Assembly (NCBI GenBank): GCA_001627865.1
Contig: LUQO01000031.1
Coordinates: forward strand, 62,001 to 126,000
Reading direction: 5' to 3'
Origin: SAR324 cluster bacterium REDSEA-S27_B3
GTDB taxonomy: Bacteria > SAR324 > NAC60-12
Length of the DNA: 64,000 nucleotides
A program made the translations under genes and the position numbers. How positions within the stretch are numbered: position 1 is the first letter of the stretch; each line of letters begins with the position of its first letter. Under the pieces are notes generated by a model. It was not told the DNA's origin. It saw only the letters and a program-made list of their open reading frames with translations, and ran no database searches. This document shows positions 18,140 to 26,776 of this stretch, one piece after another.

Positions 18140-18232
18140 TTAACAACAACAGCAACAACAACATAGAGAACCGGGCATGAGGCCAGCGACTTTTGGAGTC
18201 TTTTGTAAAGGCTGATATGCAAGTGTCTTCAT
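18140..18232 (-). CDS. Polycysteine leader peptide 1 (30 aa, ends CCCCCCC) upstream of sulfite reductase
   Basis: The ORF runs from ATG at 18232 to TAA at 18140, and its last seven codons are all cysteine (TGT or TGC). It begins about 50 nt after the predicted transcription start and ends 140 nt before the start of leader 2. The N-terminal part is unlike that of leader 2, while the cysteine run and everything after it are homologous. The ribosome binding site is poor. It is probably the first of two in-series cysteine sensors on the same transcript. Confidence 0.75.
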   Translation of the reverse strand: MKTLAYQPLQKTPKVAGLMPGSLCCCCCCC

Positions 18233-18287
18233 ACCGGTTACTGAGGTAAAATTGAAGTGAAAATTTAGTTTTGATCTTTATGCAAAA

Positions 18288-18316
18288 ATTATGTTTATTT
18301 TGAAGAAAAAAGTCAA
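18288..18316 (-). promoter_or_regulatory. Strong sigma-70-type promoter for the leader / sulfite reductase transcript
   Basis: On the minus strand the -35 box is TTGACT (18316-18311), the spacer is 17 bp, and the -10 box is CATAAT (18293-18288). Transcription would start near 18281, about 50 nt before the ATG of leader 1, giving a leader of about 530 nt before the reductase. Confidence 0.65.
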
Positions 18317-18716
18317 GAAAAAAATGAATGTTGATAATTTTTTTTCATTTGTAAGTAAAACATCATCTCTGAAAGCAGCAGTTCATCTTATGATTAAATG
18401 AAAATCTGTTACTATAGAATCATTGTTCCAGCAGATTATAAATCTTTTTATTCATAATACGTTGGTATTTTTGCATGAATAAGAGTACAAAAGTAAGCAT
18501 CAGTAGTAAGGTGAGAATTATTTGTGTGCTTGTATTATGTTGCAAAAGCATCAAGGCTTAAGCAGTTTTAAGCAAACTGCAATTCAAATTGTGTTGCTTT
18601 CGTGGTTCTCACTGAAAAATAATGTTTATTCGTCTAGGGTAAACATTTATTGCGCCATCTGGATGAATTAAAACGTGGCGCGGATTGTAACTAATTTCTA
18701 ATTGAAAGGAAGAAAA
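18317..18716. other. Divergent intergenic region before the 5'-nucleotidase-like gene
   Basis: There is no gene here. It holds a hairpin (GCAGTTT 18562-18568, AAACTGC 18574-18580) and an inverted repeat AATGTTTA (18621-18628) and TAAACATT (18640-18647) about 70 bp before the plus-strand ATG. The latter could be an operator. No clear -35/-10 pair is assigned. Confidence 0.4.
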
Positions 18717-20231
18717 ATGAGACTAAAAACGATATTATCCGGACTCATTGCAGGTCTGATTGCTTTTGCGCCGATGGTTGCAATGGCTGATGAAACAGCC
18801 TCAATTAGATTCATTGTAACAGGTGATCTGTATGAATTACCTGCCGAAAAAGGAAGAGGTGGATATGCCAAGCTTGCAAGTGTGGCTAAGATATTCAAAA
18901 AGAAAACAAAAAGGAATATACATTCATTTTTGGTTCATGTGGGTGATGCCTATTCTCCGTCTTTGCTCTCAACTATGGATAAAGGAAAGAGTACTGTAGA
19001 GATGTTGAATGCTGTCGGTGTCGACTACATGGTTCTCGGCAATCACGAATGGGATTTCGGCCCTGAAATCACTAGGGAACGTGTCTGGGAATCAAATTTC
19101 CCGGTGCTAGCCAGTAATGTAATTGATAAAGAAGGACTCCCAGTAGATGGAACTGTAAGAACAGCGATGGTGAAAGTTGGTCCATTCCGTGTAGGGATTA
19201 TGGGGCTTGTAACTCCAAACACAAAATTTGTTTCATATACTAAAACCGACGAGTTTCTCCCTGTAATGGATACAGCTAAAAAGTTGGCCAAGGAACTTAA
19301 AGGACAGGGTGCAAATCTAATAGTTGCTTTGGCACATCTTGACTTTGTTGAAGATATGGAACTGTTTCAAAGTGGTATTGTTGATATCTTACTATCTGGT
19401 CAAGATCACTACTTCATCTTCCAAGACAACGGTAAATCACTTTGGATGGACTCTGGTGAGGATGCTGAGAAAGTGGGTATTGTGGATGTTCATTTGAAAT
19501 CCTACATGAAGCGAGGGAAAAAAAGATTTAGTTGGGAAGCCGATATGCGATTTGTGGATACAAAATATATCCCTGAGGATAAAGCAATTGCCGCAAAGGT
19601 TAAAGGCTATGAGAAGTATTTATCTAAGGAACTGGATATTGAAATTGGTAAAACATTATCACAATTAGATAGTCGCAAAAAAACAGTTCGTACGGAGGAG
19701 GCTGCTATTGGGAACCTAATCATAGATGCTATGCGTGAAGGTGTTGGAGCAGAAATTGGTATTACAAATGGTGGGGGAATCAGAGCCAAGAAAATGTATT
19801 CTCCTGGTACTATGATTACGAGAAGGGATATATTAACGGAACTTCCTTTTGGAAACGTTGTAGTAAAGCTTGAACTCACTGGATTACAGATCTTTGACGC
19901 CATAGAAAACGGGGTTAGTGAGGTTGAAAGAAACTCCGGTCGATTCCCACAGGTTTCAGGAATGAGTTTTACCTATAACCCGAAAGCCAAAGCAGGTAGT
20001 AGAGTTAATTCAGTTAAAATCGGAACTAGTCCATTGAATAAAGGAAAGACTTATACTGTGGCAACCAATGACTACATGGCTAGTGGCGGAGACGGTTACT
20101 CAGTACTCAAAAAAGCTAAGGTCATCATTAATGCCAGTAATGCAACACTTATGGCAAGTATGGTTATGGATTATATCAAAGCGAAGGGTAGTGTTTCCCC
20201 AAAAGTTGAGGGAAGAATTGTTGCTCAGTAG
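18717..20231 (+). CDS. Secreted 5'-nucleotidase / UshA-like metallophosphatase with altered metal site
   Basis: The 504-residue protein has a signal peptide cleaved after AMVAMA-type residues near position 24, so it should be periplasmic. The N-terminal metallophosphoesterase domain keeps GD (VGDAYS) and GNHEWD (residues 108-113). The first D-x-H motif reads GDLYE and the late G-H-x-H reads GQDHY, so some usual metal ligands are changed. The C-terminal 5'-nucleotidase domain is intact (NGGGIR, LPFGN, NDYMASGGDGY). The ATG at 18717 is chosen over the TTG at 18702 because AAAGGAAG lies just upstream. TCCGGA-type words, common in the neighbours, are sparse here. Confidence 0.88.
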   Translation: MRLKTILSGLIAGLIAFAPMVAMADETASIRFIVTGDLYELPAEKGRGGYAKLASVAKIFKKKTKRNIHSFLVHVGDAYSPSLLSTMDKGKSTVEMLNAVGVDYMVLGNHEWDFGPEITRERVWESNFPVLASNVIDKEGLPVDGTVRTAMVKVGPFRVGIMGLVTPNTKFVSYTKTDEFLPVMDTAKKLAKELKGQGANLIVALAHLDFVEDMELFQSGIVDILLSGQDHYFIFQDNGKSLWMDSGEDAEKVGIVDVHLKSYMKRGKKRFSWEADMRFVDTKYIPEDKAIAAKVKGYEKYLSKELDIEIGKTLSQLDSRKKTVRTEEAAIGNLIIDAMREGVGAEIGITNGGGIRAKKMYSPGTMITRRDILTELPFGNVVVKLELTGLQIFDAIENGVSEVERNSGRFPQVSGMSFTYNPKAKAGSRVNSVKIGTSPLNKGKTYTVATNDYMASGGDGYSVLKKAKVIINASNATLMASMVMDYIKAKGSVSPKVEGRIVAQ

Positions 20232-20279
20232 GAGAAAATATTAAAGAGCATGGTTGGTTTTTCTCTTTACGGATATAAT

Positions 20280-20300
20280 GGGCGGGCATATTGCCCGCCC
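20280..20300. terminator. GC-rich hairpin between convergent genes
   Basis: GGGCGGGCA (20280-20288) and TGCCCGCCC (20292-20300) form a 9-bp stem with a 3-nt loop. It lies between the ends of the plus-strand nucleotidase-like gene and the minus-strand hemE, and could serve both. No long T-run follows on either side. Confidence 0.6.
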
Positions 20301-20349
20301 TGCCGGGGTAAATAATTGCATTCTCGATAAAACATTCTCTTCAATTCAC

Positions 20350-21381
20350 TTAAATTCCTCCCAGGTCTTTTGCAACATTAACAAAATGCTGTACGTTCTC
20401 GAAAGGTGTTCGTGCCAGCAGGCCGTGATTTAGATTAAGTATGTGGTTTTTTCGACTGGTTTCAGCAAAACATTTACATACCGCTTTAGTAATATCTTCC
20501 TTTGATCCATCAGCTAAAATCTTATTATCAACGTTTCCCTGGAAAATCACCTCCGGCGCCAGTTTTTTGGCAGCTTCTAAATCAATGCAATTCCCTACAC
20601 TTAAAGCTTTTGCTCCGCTTTGCAGCATCAGTTCAAGGTTGGGTGACTCTTTTGTGAAAAGTATTGAAGGAGAATTTGGATTTAACGAACTGAAAATTTT
20701 TTCATGTGTAGGCTGAACATATTTTTCATATAGCTCTAATGAGATCACATCAGCAAATGACTCAAATAATTGAACTGCGTGTGCTCCGGATGAAATTTGA
20801 TAATTTAGATAGTCCACAGTAAGTTCCGTTAGACGCTCCAGTAAGGCTTGAGTAAATACTGGATTCTCTTTTATAAATGCCAGTATATCCTTATGTTTCT
20901 GATTAGGACTTGAACCTGCGATCATAAAAAAAGCAAGGGACATTGGCGATCCGGCGAAACCTAGTAAAGGCAATTCCCCATTAAGTTTTTCATTTATCCC
21001 TTTTATGATTTGGCCTACTGTTCTTAATTGTGTTTCTGAGTCAAGTTGACGAATTGCTTTTACCTGATTCAATGTTCTTACTGGTTCTTCTAAAACAGGT
21101 CCCGGAGCAAATCGGAAAACTGTACCAGTAGGAGTGAGTGGAGTCAGAATATCCTGGAACATGATTATTGCATCCACTCCAAGTTTTTTTGGTAGCAGTG
21201 AGATTTTAATGGAAATTTCAACATCCGAGAACAGTTTTTCCAATGGCCGGCCGTCTTTCTTTCTGAGCTGGCTGTATTCCGGATCAGTTCGCCCTGCCTG
21301 GCGCATGAGCCAGATAGGGACTCTATCCACAGGCAAGTGATTGAGGACCCTGAGTAACCGATCATTTTTGAGTGGAGTCAT
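20350..21381 (-). CDS. hemE: Uroporphyrinogen decarboxylase
   Basis: This enzyme decarboxylates uroporphyrinogen III to coproporphyrinogen III in heme synthesis. The 343-residue length is typical. The N-terminal signature PIWLMRQAGR and the second motif GFAGSPMSLAFFMIAG are both present. The C-terminal NLNHGLLARTPFENVQHFV is conserved. It is a single-gene unit on the minus strand, ending at the shared hairpin. Confidence 0.96.
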   Translation of the reverse strand: MTPLKNDRLLRVLNHLPVDRVPIWLMRQAGRTDPEYSQLRKKDGRPLEKLFSDVEISIKISLLPKKLGVDAIIMFQDILTPLTPTGTVFRFAPGPVLEEPVRTLNQVKAIRQLDSETQLRTVGQIIKGINEKLNGELPLLGFAGSPMSLAFFMIAGSSPNQKHKDILAFIKENPVFTQALLERLTELTVDYLNYQISSGAHAVQLFESFADVISLELYEKYVQPTHEKIFSSLNPNSPSILFTKESPNLELMLQSGAKALSVGNCIDLEAAKKLAPEVIFQGNVDNKILADGSKEDITKAVCKCFAETSRKNHILNLNHGLLARTPFENVQHFVNVAKDLGGI

Positions 21382-21567
21382 TTGTTGTTTACTTGAGTTG
21401 TATTTTTATTTTCAAAATGATTATTTAACCAATGGGAGAATTAAGTAATCCTGTAGACAAAATTTTAAAATCCTCAGTCTGAGTTCAGAAATACTGGACA
21501 CTTAAGTGGTCTTGCTTCAACATTAAAACAACTTATATTTTTATATCTCATTTTTTTGCAAGTATCT

Positions 21568-22464
21568 ATGGTTAAAACTTTGCCAGACTGTATGCGCTGC
21601 AACGACACAAGAGTATATATCAGCGTTCGTCCTCGAAAGCGTTACGCACATGCCAGGCTTTGTGAATGCGTGTCAAGTCCATGCAAAACATGCAAAGGGA
21701 CAGGATATATCATGGAACAGGACAGCTTCCAAAGAGATGTCGCTTTGGTGTGTCCGGACTGTGAACAGGTCAAACAGCGAGTTGATCTTTATAACAATGC
21801 ACGCATACCCCGACGCTACTGTAACAGCCGTTTAAGTACAGAAGACCAGGATGCGGAGAACGAAATTGTTTTCGATTTGCTTTTGAGCATTTTCAGGCTG
21901 CTGCCCCAGCGTTTGAGTAATCAAAATATATTGCAGACTAATGATGAAGACCTTAAGGGCATGGTACTGATGGGCGCGCCAGGCACAGGAAAAACACATT
22001 TAATGACCGGATTTGCCTATCAATGCACCATCAGCCAGGGAATTTCCTGCATATTTCAAAGTTTCGCGGAATTGCTTTCCGAATTGAGACAGGGATATTC
22101 AGAAGGGAAATCAGATATTGAAATAATTGAACCTCATCTACAGACTGACATCCTGATCATCGACGACCTCGGTAAGGGGCGTAACAGTGACTGGGAGCTG
22201 GGCATTCTTGATATGCTGATTTCTGAGCGTTACAACCGTAACCAGATGATTATGGTTACCACTAATTTTACTGAAAACGAGGAAGACACTTTAAAGGAGC
22301 AGGTACGCAACCGTGAAAAATCTGAGACAGAACACTTCATTGCAGATACCATCCGAAAACGGGTTGGCGAGCGAATACATTCCCGTTTGAAGGAGATGTG
22401 CTATTTTGAAAATTTGACAGGTAAAGACCGTCGAATCAGTGAAGATGAAATGGATGAAGAGTGA
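21568..22464 (+). CDS. DnaC/IstB-like AAA+ ATPase with N-terminal zinc ribbons
   Basis: The 298-residue protein has two halves. The N-terminus carries eight cysteines in zinc-ribbon spacing (residues 8, 11, 32, 34, 39, 42, 62, 65), including a DnaJ-like CKTCKGTG. The C-terminal AAA+ domain has Walker A GAPGTGKT (136-143) and Walker B ILIIDDLG (195-202), as in DnaC/DnaI helicase loaders. No transposase or phage gene is nearby, so a host helicase-loader role is possible. The ATG is preferred to the upstream TTG; neither has a clear ribosome binding site. The stop codon abuts the convergent argC stop with no gap. Confidence 0.82.
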   Translation: MVKTLPDCMRCNDTRVYISVRPRKRYAHARLCECVSSPCKTCKGTGYIMEQDSFQRDVALVCPDCEQVKQRVDLYNNARIPRRYCNSRLSTEDQDAENEIVFDLLLSIFRLLPQRLSNQNILQTNDEDLKGMVLMGAPGTGKTHLMTGFAYQCTISQGISCIFQSFAELLSELRQGYSEGKSDIEIIEPHLQTDILIIDDLGKGRNSDWELGILDMLISERYNRNQMIMVTTNFTENEEDTLKEQVRNREKSETEHFIADTIRKRVGERIHSRLKEMCYFENLTGKDRRISEDEMDEE

Positions 22465-23493
22465 TCATGTCAAGCCAAGTGCTTCATCCAGACCACACAT
22501 TAAATTCATATTTTGAATTGCCTGCCCGGAAGCCCCTTTGATTAAATTATCAAGGCTGCTGACAATCACCCAGTTTTGCCCGCTTTCATCACTTTCCGCA
22601 CCTATCATGCAGCGATTTGAGTGTACTGTCATTTTTATTTCCGGAAAATTTCCTTTCCCCATAAAATGAACAAATTCATTTTTTTCTGCAAATTCTGAAA
22701 AACAGCGGATAACTTTGCTTGCATCCATTGGTTTCCGGAAGTGCAGGTATATTGTGGACAGTATCCCACGATTTACCGGTAGCAAATGGGGAGTAAAAAT
22801 AACTTCACCGTTTTCGTCCGCACTGTATGAACTCAGTTCACTCAGGTACTGCTGGATTTCCGGCTGGTGCTGGTGTGACAACACTTTGTAAGCTTTAAAG
22901 TTTTCATTAACACTTACATAATTCATAGTATCATCTTCAACCCTTCCTCCGGCGCCGCTCACTCCTGATTTTGCGTCAATTACCGGTGGTCTGTCTAAAT
23001 CAGCAAGTAATTCAGCAAGTGGAAGAATTCCCAGCAGTGCACATGTTGAATAACAACCGGGGTTGGCAATCAGTCTTGCTGCAGATATCTGCTGTTTATA
23101 TAATTCAGGCAACCCGAAAACTGCTTCATTCAGTAATTCCGGGGAATCATGTGAAAGTTTATAGTATTTGGAAAAGACCTCTGTGTCCTCCAGTCTGTAG
23201 GCACCTGACAGGTCGATCACTAGAATTCCCTGATTCAGCAATTGTGGAACAAGCTCCAGGCTTGCCTGGTTAGGCACTGCAAGAAAAACAACATCGCAGT
23301 CAGTGACGTCAGACTCATTAGACTGAAAATTAAGATTATATTCCGACAGTTCAGGAAAAACGTCATTGACGCACTTGCCCAGATACTTGCTGGAAGTTAC
23401 CAGTTCGACGCTTGCTTCTGAATGTCTTGATAACAGATTCAGAAGTTCAAGTCCGGACAAACCGGCAGCTCCGATAATTCCTACGCGAACCAT
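22465..23493 (-). CDS. argC: N-acetyl-gamma-glutamyl-phosphate reductase
   Basis: This enzyme carries out the third step of arginine synthesis, reducing N-acetylglutamyl phosphate with NADPH. The 342-residue protein has the nucleotide-binding GAAGLSGLELLNLL at the N-terminus and the active-site cysteine in NPGCYSTCALLG. The conserved HQHQPEIQQ region is present. Its ATG directly follows the TAA of the selenoprotein-like gene, and its AGGAGG lies inside that gene, so the two are translationally linked. Confidence 0.95.
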   Translation of the reverse strand: MVRVGIIGAAGLSGLELLNLLSRHSEASVELVTSSKYLGKCVNDVFPELSEYNLNFQSNESDVTDCDVVFLAVPNQASLELVPQLLNQGILVIDLSGAYRLEDTEVFSKYYKLSHDSPELLNEAVFGLPELYKQQISAARLIANPGCYSTCALLGILPLAELLADLDRPPVIDAKSGVSGAGGRVEDDTMNYVSVNENFKAYKVLSHQHQPEIQQYLSELSSYSADENGEVIFTPHLLPVNRGILSTIYLHFRKPMDASKVIRCFSEFAEKNEFVHFMGKGNFPEIKMTVHSNRCMIGAESDESGQNWVIVSSLDNLIKGASGQAIQNMNLMCGLDEALGLT

Positions 23494-23838
23494 TTAACCA
23501 AACACCTCCTGATATAATTCAGGATTGAATCCAACAACAAATTCATGTCCAATTCTCCATGTCGGGGCTCTCAGGTTGCCGCTGGGACCAATCACATCTT
23601 TGAGAATCATTTGCTTGTCATCAGTGGAAGGATTCCACTCTCTCATTTTCTTACCCTTGCCTGTCCTTATCAGAGTCGCCGTCTGCAGCAACTCCCATGC
23701 GGACTGGCTGTCAATTTTTTCTTTGTTAGCAATAACACACGTTTCAACTGAAATATTTTTTGCGTCAAGAACCTCTTGTGCTCGTTTGCAGGAAGTTCAA
23801 CCGTTCCTGAAATATCCCCAATTAATTTTTTTACTCAT
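23494..23838 (-). CDS. Probable selenoprotein: ArsC/Spx-like thioredoxin-fold protein with in-frame UGA at the redox Cys
   Basis: Reading through one TGA (23799-23797) gives a 114-residue protein. It starts at ATG 23838 with GAGG upstream and ends at 23494. Residue 14 is the TGA in the motif N-G-[U]-T-S-C-K, the exact place of the first cysteine in the ArsC-family C-x-x-C site. All 100 codons after it are open, and the C-terminus L-R-A-P-T...V-V-G-F-N-P-E is typical of ArsC/Spx relatives. A hairpin CAAGA-GGU-UCUUG begins 18 nt after the UGA, with its loop 24 nt away, as in bacterial SECIS elements. The alternative is a nonsense mutation. Standard calling would report only the part after residue 49. 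Confidence 0.75.
23766..23778 (-). promoter_or_regulatory. Candidate bacterial SECIS hairpin
   Basis: The mRNA stem CAAGA/UCUUG has a GGU apical loop. The loop starts 24 nt after the in-frame UGA, inside the 16-37 nt window usual for bacterial SECIS elements, with G at the first loop position. A short outer helix (GC with GC) can form across an internal loop. Confidence 0.55.
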
Positions 23839-23943
23839 AATACCTCTTATATTTAGTGATTAATAAACAGGGTGGAGTCTAGCGATTCAATTCCTCACAT
23901 CAAATTCTTTCCATACATCATGCCATAAAGAATAACAGAAAGT

Positions 23944-24723
23944 TCAGAAAACTCTCCCGGCACGCATGGAAAGTGTCCAGGTAACTTCTTTAGTTTCATC
24001 TAATTTTCCCCAGGCAGCTTTCAAGCGCTCAATATTTTCCGGAATTGGATCATGTCCTTCGCGCTTTTTATAATTTGCAACAGCTGACCAGCTACCCAGG
24101 AACCCCATCATTTTATCAAAATTCCAGAATGCTTTCATTTCAAAACTAGGGGCACGCAGTTCACGAAACGGAAAAGATAAAGTGCGGTAACCTGTATCAA
24201 CCAAACGGCGTTCAGGATCCCAGTATCGGCCTAAAATCTCTGTGTAAATTCTTTCAATCTCGCGGTCAATTCCCGCATTAATACGGAACAGCTTATATGA
24301 CCAGCAGGCAAGTAGACCGTGTTTTTTTAGCACTCTTTCAGCCTCTGCGTAAAAAACCTCGATATCAAACCAGTGAAGTGCTTGTGCCACAGTAATCAAG
24401 TTAACTGAACGCCGTTTGAGAGCAGGAGCCTGTTCGTTTGCTACAGCATAGGTAATGTTAGCGAGAGGCTCAGCATTGAGAATCTGGGCCGAGCTTGCGT
24501 CGGTTGCATATACCTGGTCAAAATGTAAAGCAAGCTGCTTTGCCGACTGGCCATTTCCTGTACCTGCATCCCATGCCAGTTTGTGTTCACGGCATTCTCC
24601 TGCCAGATACTGGAAAAGATTTTCCGGATATCCTGGTCTGTAAGCCGCGTATGCAGCGGATTGGGCAGAAAAATTATCTTTGAATGATTTCGGGTTTTTA
24701 TGAAATTTTGCTTTGAATCTCAT
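23944..24723 (-). CDS. Class I SAM-dependent methyltransferase
   Basis: The 259-residue protein has the Rossmann-like methyltransferase motif I LAWDAGTGNGQSAKQLA, a motif II acidic VYATDASS, and a later VAQALHWFD, typical of the methyltransferase type 11 family. It is probably cytosolic with an unknown small-molecule substrate. It follows the isc cluster by 82 nt on the same strand, where iscA or fdx would often be found, but is unrelated to them. Confidence 0.88.
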   Translation of the reverse strand: MRFKAKFHKNPKSFKDNFSAQSAAYAAYRPGYPENLFQYLAGECREHKLAWDAGTGNGQSAKQLALHFDQVYATDASSAQILNAEPLANITYAVANEQAPALKRRSVNLITVAQALHWFDIEVFYAEAERVLKKHGLLACWSYKLFRINAGIDREIERIYTEILGRYWDPERRLVDTGYRTLSFPFRELRAPSFEMKAFWNFDKMMGFLGSWSAVANYKKREGHDPIPENIERLKAAWGKLDETKEVTWTLSMRAGRVF

Positions 24724-24805
24724 TTGTTAATTTATTGCAATTGATTCATAAATTGCCAGATTTATGATTTACTCACAATAAACAAAATGTAAAACAAAAT
24801 ATCAT

Positions 24806-26626
24806 TTAGATCACACTTTCATTTTCCTGCAATTCAGCAAGTATCTTGCGCCCTATTGCGTTGTCTGCTAAAGGACGCGTCAAATCTCCCAGCAGATCAA
24901 GTTGGACTTTAAGTGCTTGAGCATCCTGACCCTGCATACTTTGCCGGACTGATTCCATTTGCTTCCGTATTTCAGTGCGTTCATTCCCGGACAAAGAATT
25001 TTCAGCAACATCCCAGGATTGTTCAATACCACGGAAAACTCGTTCAGCTGTTTGGCGAAATTCAATCAGCTGACGTTGATTAAAATCATCCAGAGCATGT
25101 TCATAGGAATCCTCGATGATTCTTTCAATCTCAAATTGAGTCAGCCCGTGAAATGGAATAACTTCTATTTCTGCCTTCTGCCCGCTGCGTTTTTCAGTGG
25201 CAGAAACTGTGAGGATACCATTTGCGTCTACACAGAACAGGACTTCTACTAAAGGGTATCCGCTTTTCATGGGAGGGATCCCACGTAATTTAAACTGGCC
25301 GAGCGCCCTGCAATCCTTGATTAATTCACGTTCCCCCTGAAAAATATTCACATCAATAGAAGTCTGATTATCAACATTAGTAGTGAATGTCTCACTTTCT
25401 TCAGCAGGGATGGTAGTGTTCCCAGTGATGATTTTGCTGAATGTTCCTCCTAAAGTTTCAATCCCAAGGGCCAATGGAATAACATCAAGCAACAGAAAAT
25501 CTCGTCTCCCGCCTGCCAGCAGATGCCCCTGAATACCTGCGCCGATTGCCACAACTTTATATGGGTCAATTGCAACATGAGGTGGTTTGCCAAAAAAAGA
25601 TTCAATCTTCTTCCGCACAATCGGGATAACCGTTGAACCTCCAACAAGCACAACTTCGTCAATCTGTTCAACAGCAAGTTTTGCTTCACGCAAAACGTGG
25701 CTGCAGCTTTCCAGGGTCTGCTCAATCATTTGAGAAATCAAAGACTCAAATTCATCAACTTTAAATACCCCGTCAAATGTCAATCCTGTTTTGGGGAATT
25801 CCAATGAGTAAGATGATTCAGGTGAGAAACTTAGTTCAGTCTTAATGGATTCAGCATTTTGTTTAAGAAGCAGTTTTGACTCCGGATCATCAAATGTTGC
25901 ATCCGGATTTATTTTCTGTATTCTTTCCTTCAAAGCATCAGCTACTGCCTTGTCGAAATCATCTCCTCCAAGCTGAGTGTTTCCATGAGTTGCTACAACT
26001 TTAAAAATCTTTCCGGAAAGTTTGAGAATAGAAATGTCAAAAGTTCCTCCGCCTAAATCATAAACTGCAACATGGCCTTCTTTTTTCTCATCCAGTCCAT
26101 AAGCGATTGCTGCAGCAGTCGGCTCATTAATAATCCGTGCCACTTCCAGTCCGGCAAATCTGGCAGCATCACGGGTGGCCTGCCGTTGCGCGTCATCGAA
26201 ATACGCAGGCACGGTAATAACAGCTTTTTGGATAGTTTCACCCAAAACTGCTTCTGCCTGCATTTTAACTTTTTTCAAAATTTCCGCGGAGAGTTCCTGA
26301 GGAGTGTATTCATTTTCTCCAATTCTGACTTTTATCAGCTGTCTTTGAGCCTCAACAATTTGGTAAGGCAGTTGGTTTACATAATCACCTAATTCATTCA
26401 GGTCACGGCCCATCAGCCTTTTAATGGAAAAAATTGTATTTTCCGGATTAGTAATGCCGGATTCTCGCGCTTCCTGTCCCACCAGCCAACCTGAATCGGT
26501 CCAGGACATCACAGAAGGAGTGGTTGAACTTGCTCCGGCTGCTTCAATAACTTCAGGACCATCTTCAAATACAGTGGCGCACAGACTGTTTGTTGTGCCC
26601 AAATCAATGCCGATTATACGTTCCAT
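24806..26626 (-). CDS. hscA: Fe-S assembly Hsp70 chaperone HscA
   Basis: This is the specialised Hsp70 that helps transfer Fe-S clusters from IscU. The 606-residue protein has the ATPase opening GIDLGTTNSLCATV, the AVITVPAYFDDAQRQATRDA phosphate region and VYDLGGGTFDIS. The substrate-binding domain follows, without the long acidic lid tail of DnaK. It is the last isc gene, 150 nt after hscB, and completes the order R-S-U-B-A. Confidence 0.95.
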   Translation of the reverse strand: MERIIGIDLGTTNSLCATVFEDGPEVIEAAGASSTTPSVMSWTDSGWLVGQEARESGITNPENTIFSIKRLMGRDLNELGDYVNQLPYQIVEAQRQLIKVRIGENEYTPQELSAEILKKVKMQAEAVLGETIQKAVITVPAYFDDAQRQATRDAARFAGLEVARIINEPTAAAIAYGLDEKKEGHVAVYDLGGGTFDISILKLSGKIFKVVATHGNTQLGGDDFDKAVADALKERIQKINPDATFDDPESKLLLKQNAESIKTELSFSPESSYSLEFPKTGLTFDGVFKVDEFESLISQMIEQTLESCSHVLREAKLAVEQIDEVVLVGGSTVIPIVRKKIESFFGKPPHVAIDPYKVVAIGAGIQGHLLAGGRRDFLLLDVIPLALGIETLGGTFSKIITGNTTIPAEESETFTTNVDNQTSIDVNIFQGERELIKDCRALGQFKLRGIPPMKSGYPLVEVLFCVDANGILTVSATEKRSGQKAEIEVIPFHGLTQFEIERIIEDSYEHALDDFNQRQLIEFRQTAERVFRGIEQSWDVAENSLSGNERTEIRKQMESVRQSMQGQDAQALKVQLDLLGDLTRPLADNAIGRKILAELQENESVI

Positions 26627-26776
26627 TTACAGATTTCTAAGTGATACTTGTTTTTCTTAAGGTCTAAGTTAAAGTTAATTTTATACATGGGAAACAGGAT
26701 TCGGTGAATAATTTCATAGCCAATAAAGTGATAACAGCATTTTAAAAAGGATGATAAATGAGTGGTATTTAGAGGC

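Larger units (their letters stand above)
17752..18163 (-). repeat. Tandemly duplicated leader unit: Cys run, hairpin, hairpin, RBS, ATG
   Basis: Two copies are arranged head to tail. Copy A spans about 18163-18000 and copy B about 17924-17752. Shared elements in order are the Cys codons, TCCCACTTATT, a GTCAGT/ACTGAC hairpin, a second hairpin anchored by GCAG/CTGC, TTCTGTTTCTGC or CCTGTTTCTGC, and GAGAAG plus ATG. Spacer lengths from leader stop to next ATG are 140 and 143 nt. The copies have diverged in loops but keep both stems, which suggests selection on structure. Confidence 0.8.

Noticed and set aside
17898-18163. CAA/CAG-type triplet microsatellite
   Set aside because: The runs are read in frame as TGT/TGC on the minus strand, end exactly at TAA, and occur twice in homologous units with start codons, so polycysteine leader coding explains them better.
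23494-23691. Independent 65-aa gene starting at a TTG
   Set aside because: The frame continues upstream through a single TGA to a good ATG with a ribosome binding site and an ArsC-like N-terminus, so this is the C-terminal part of a longer gene.
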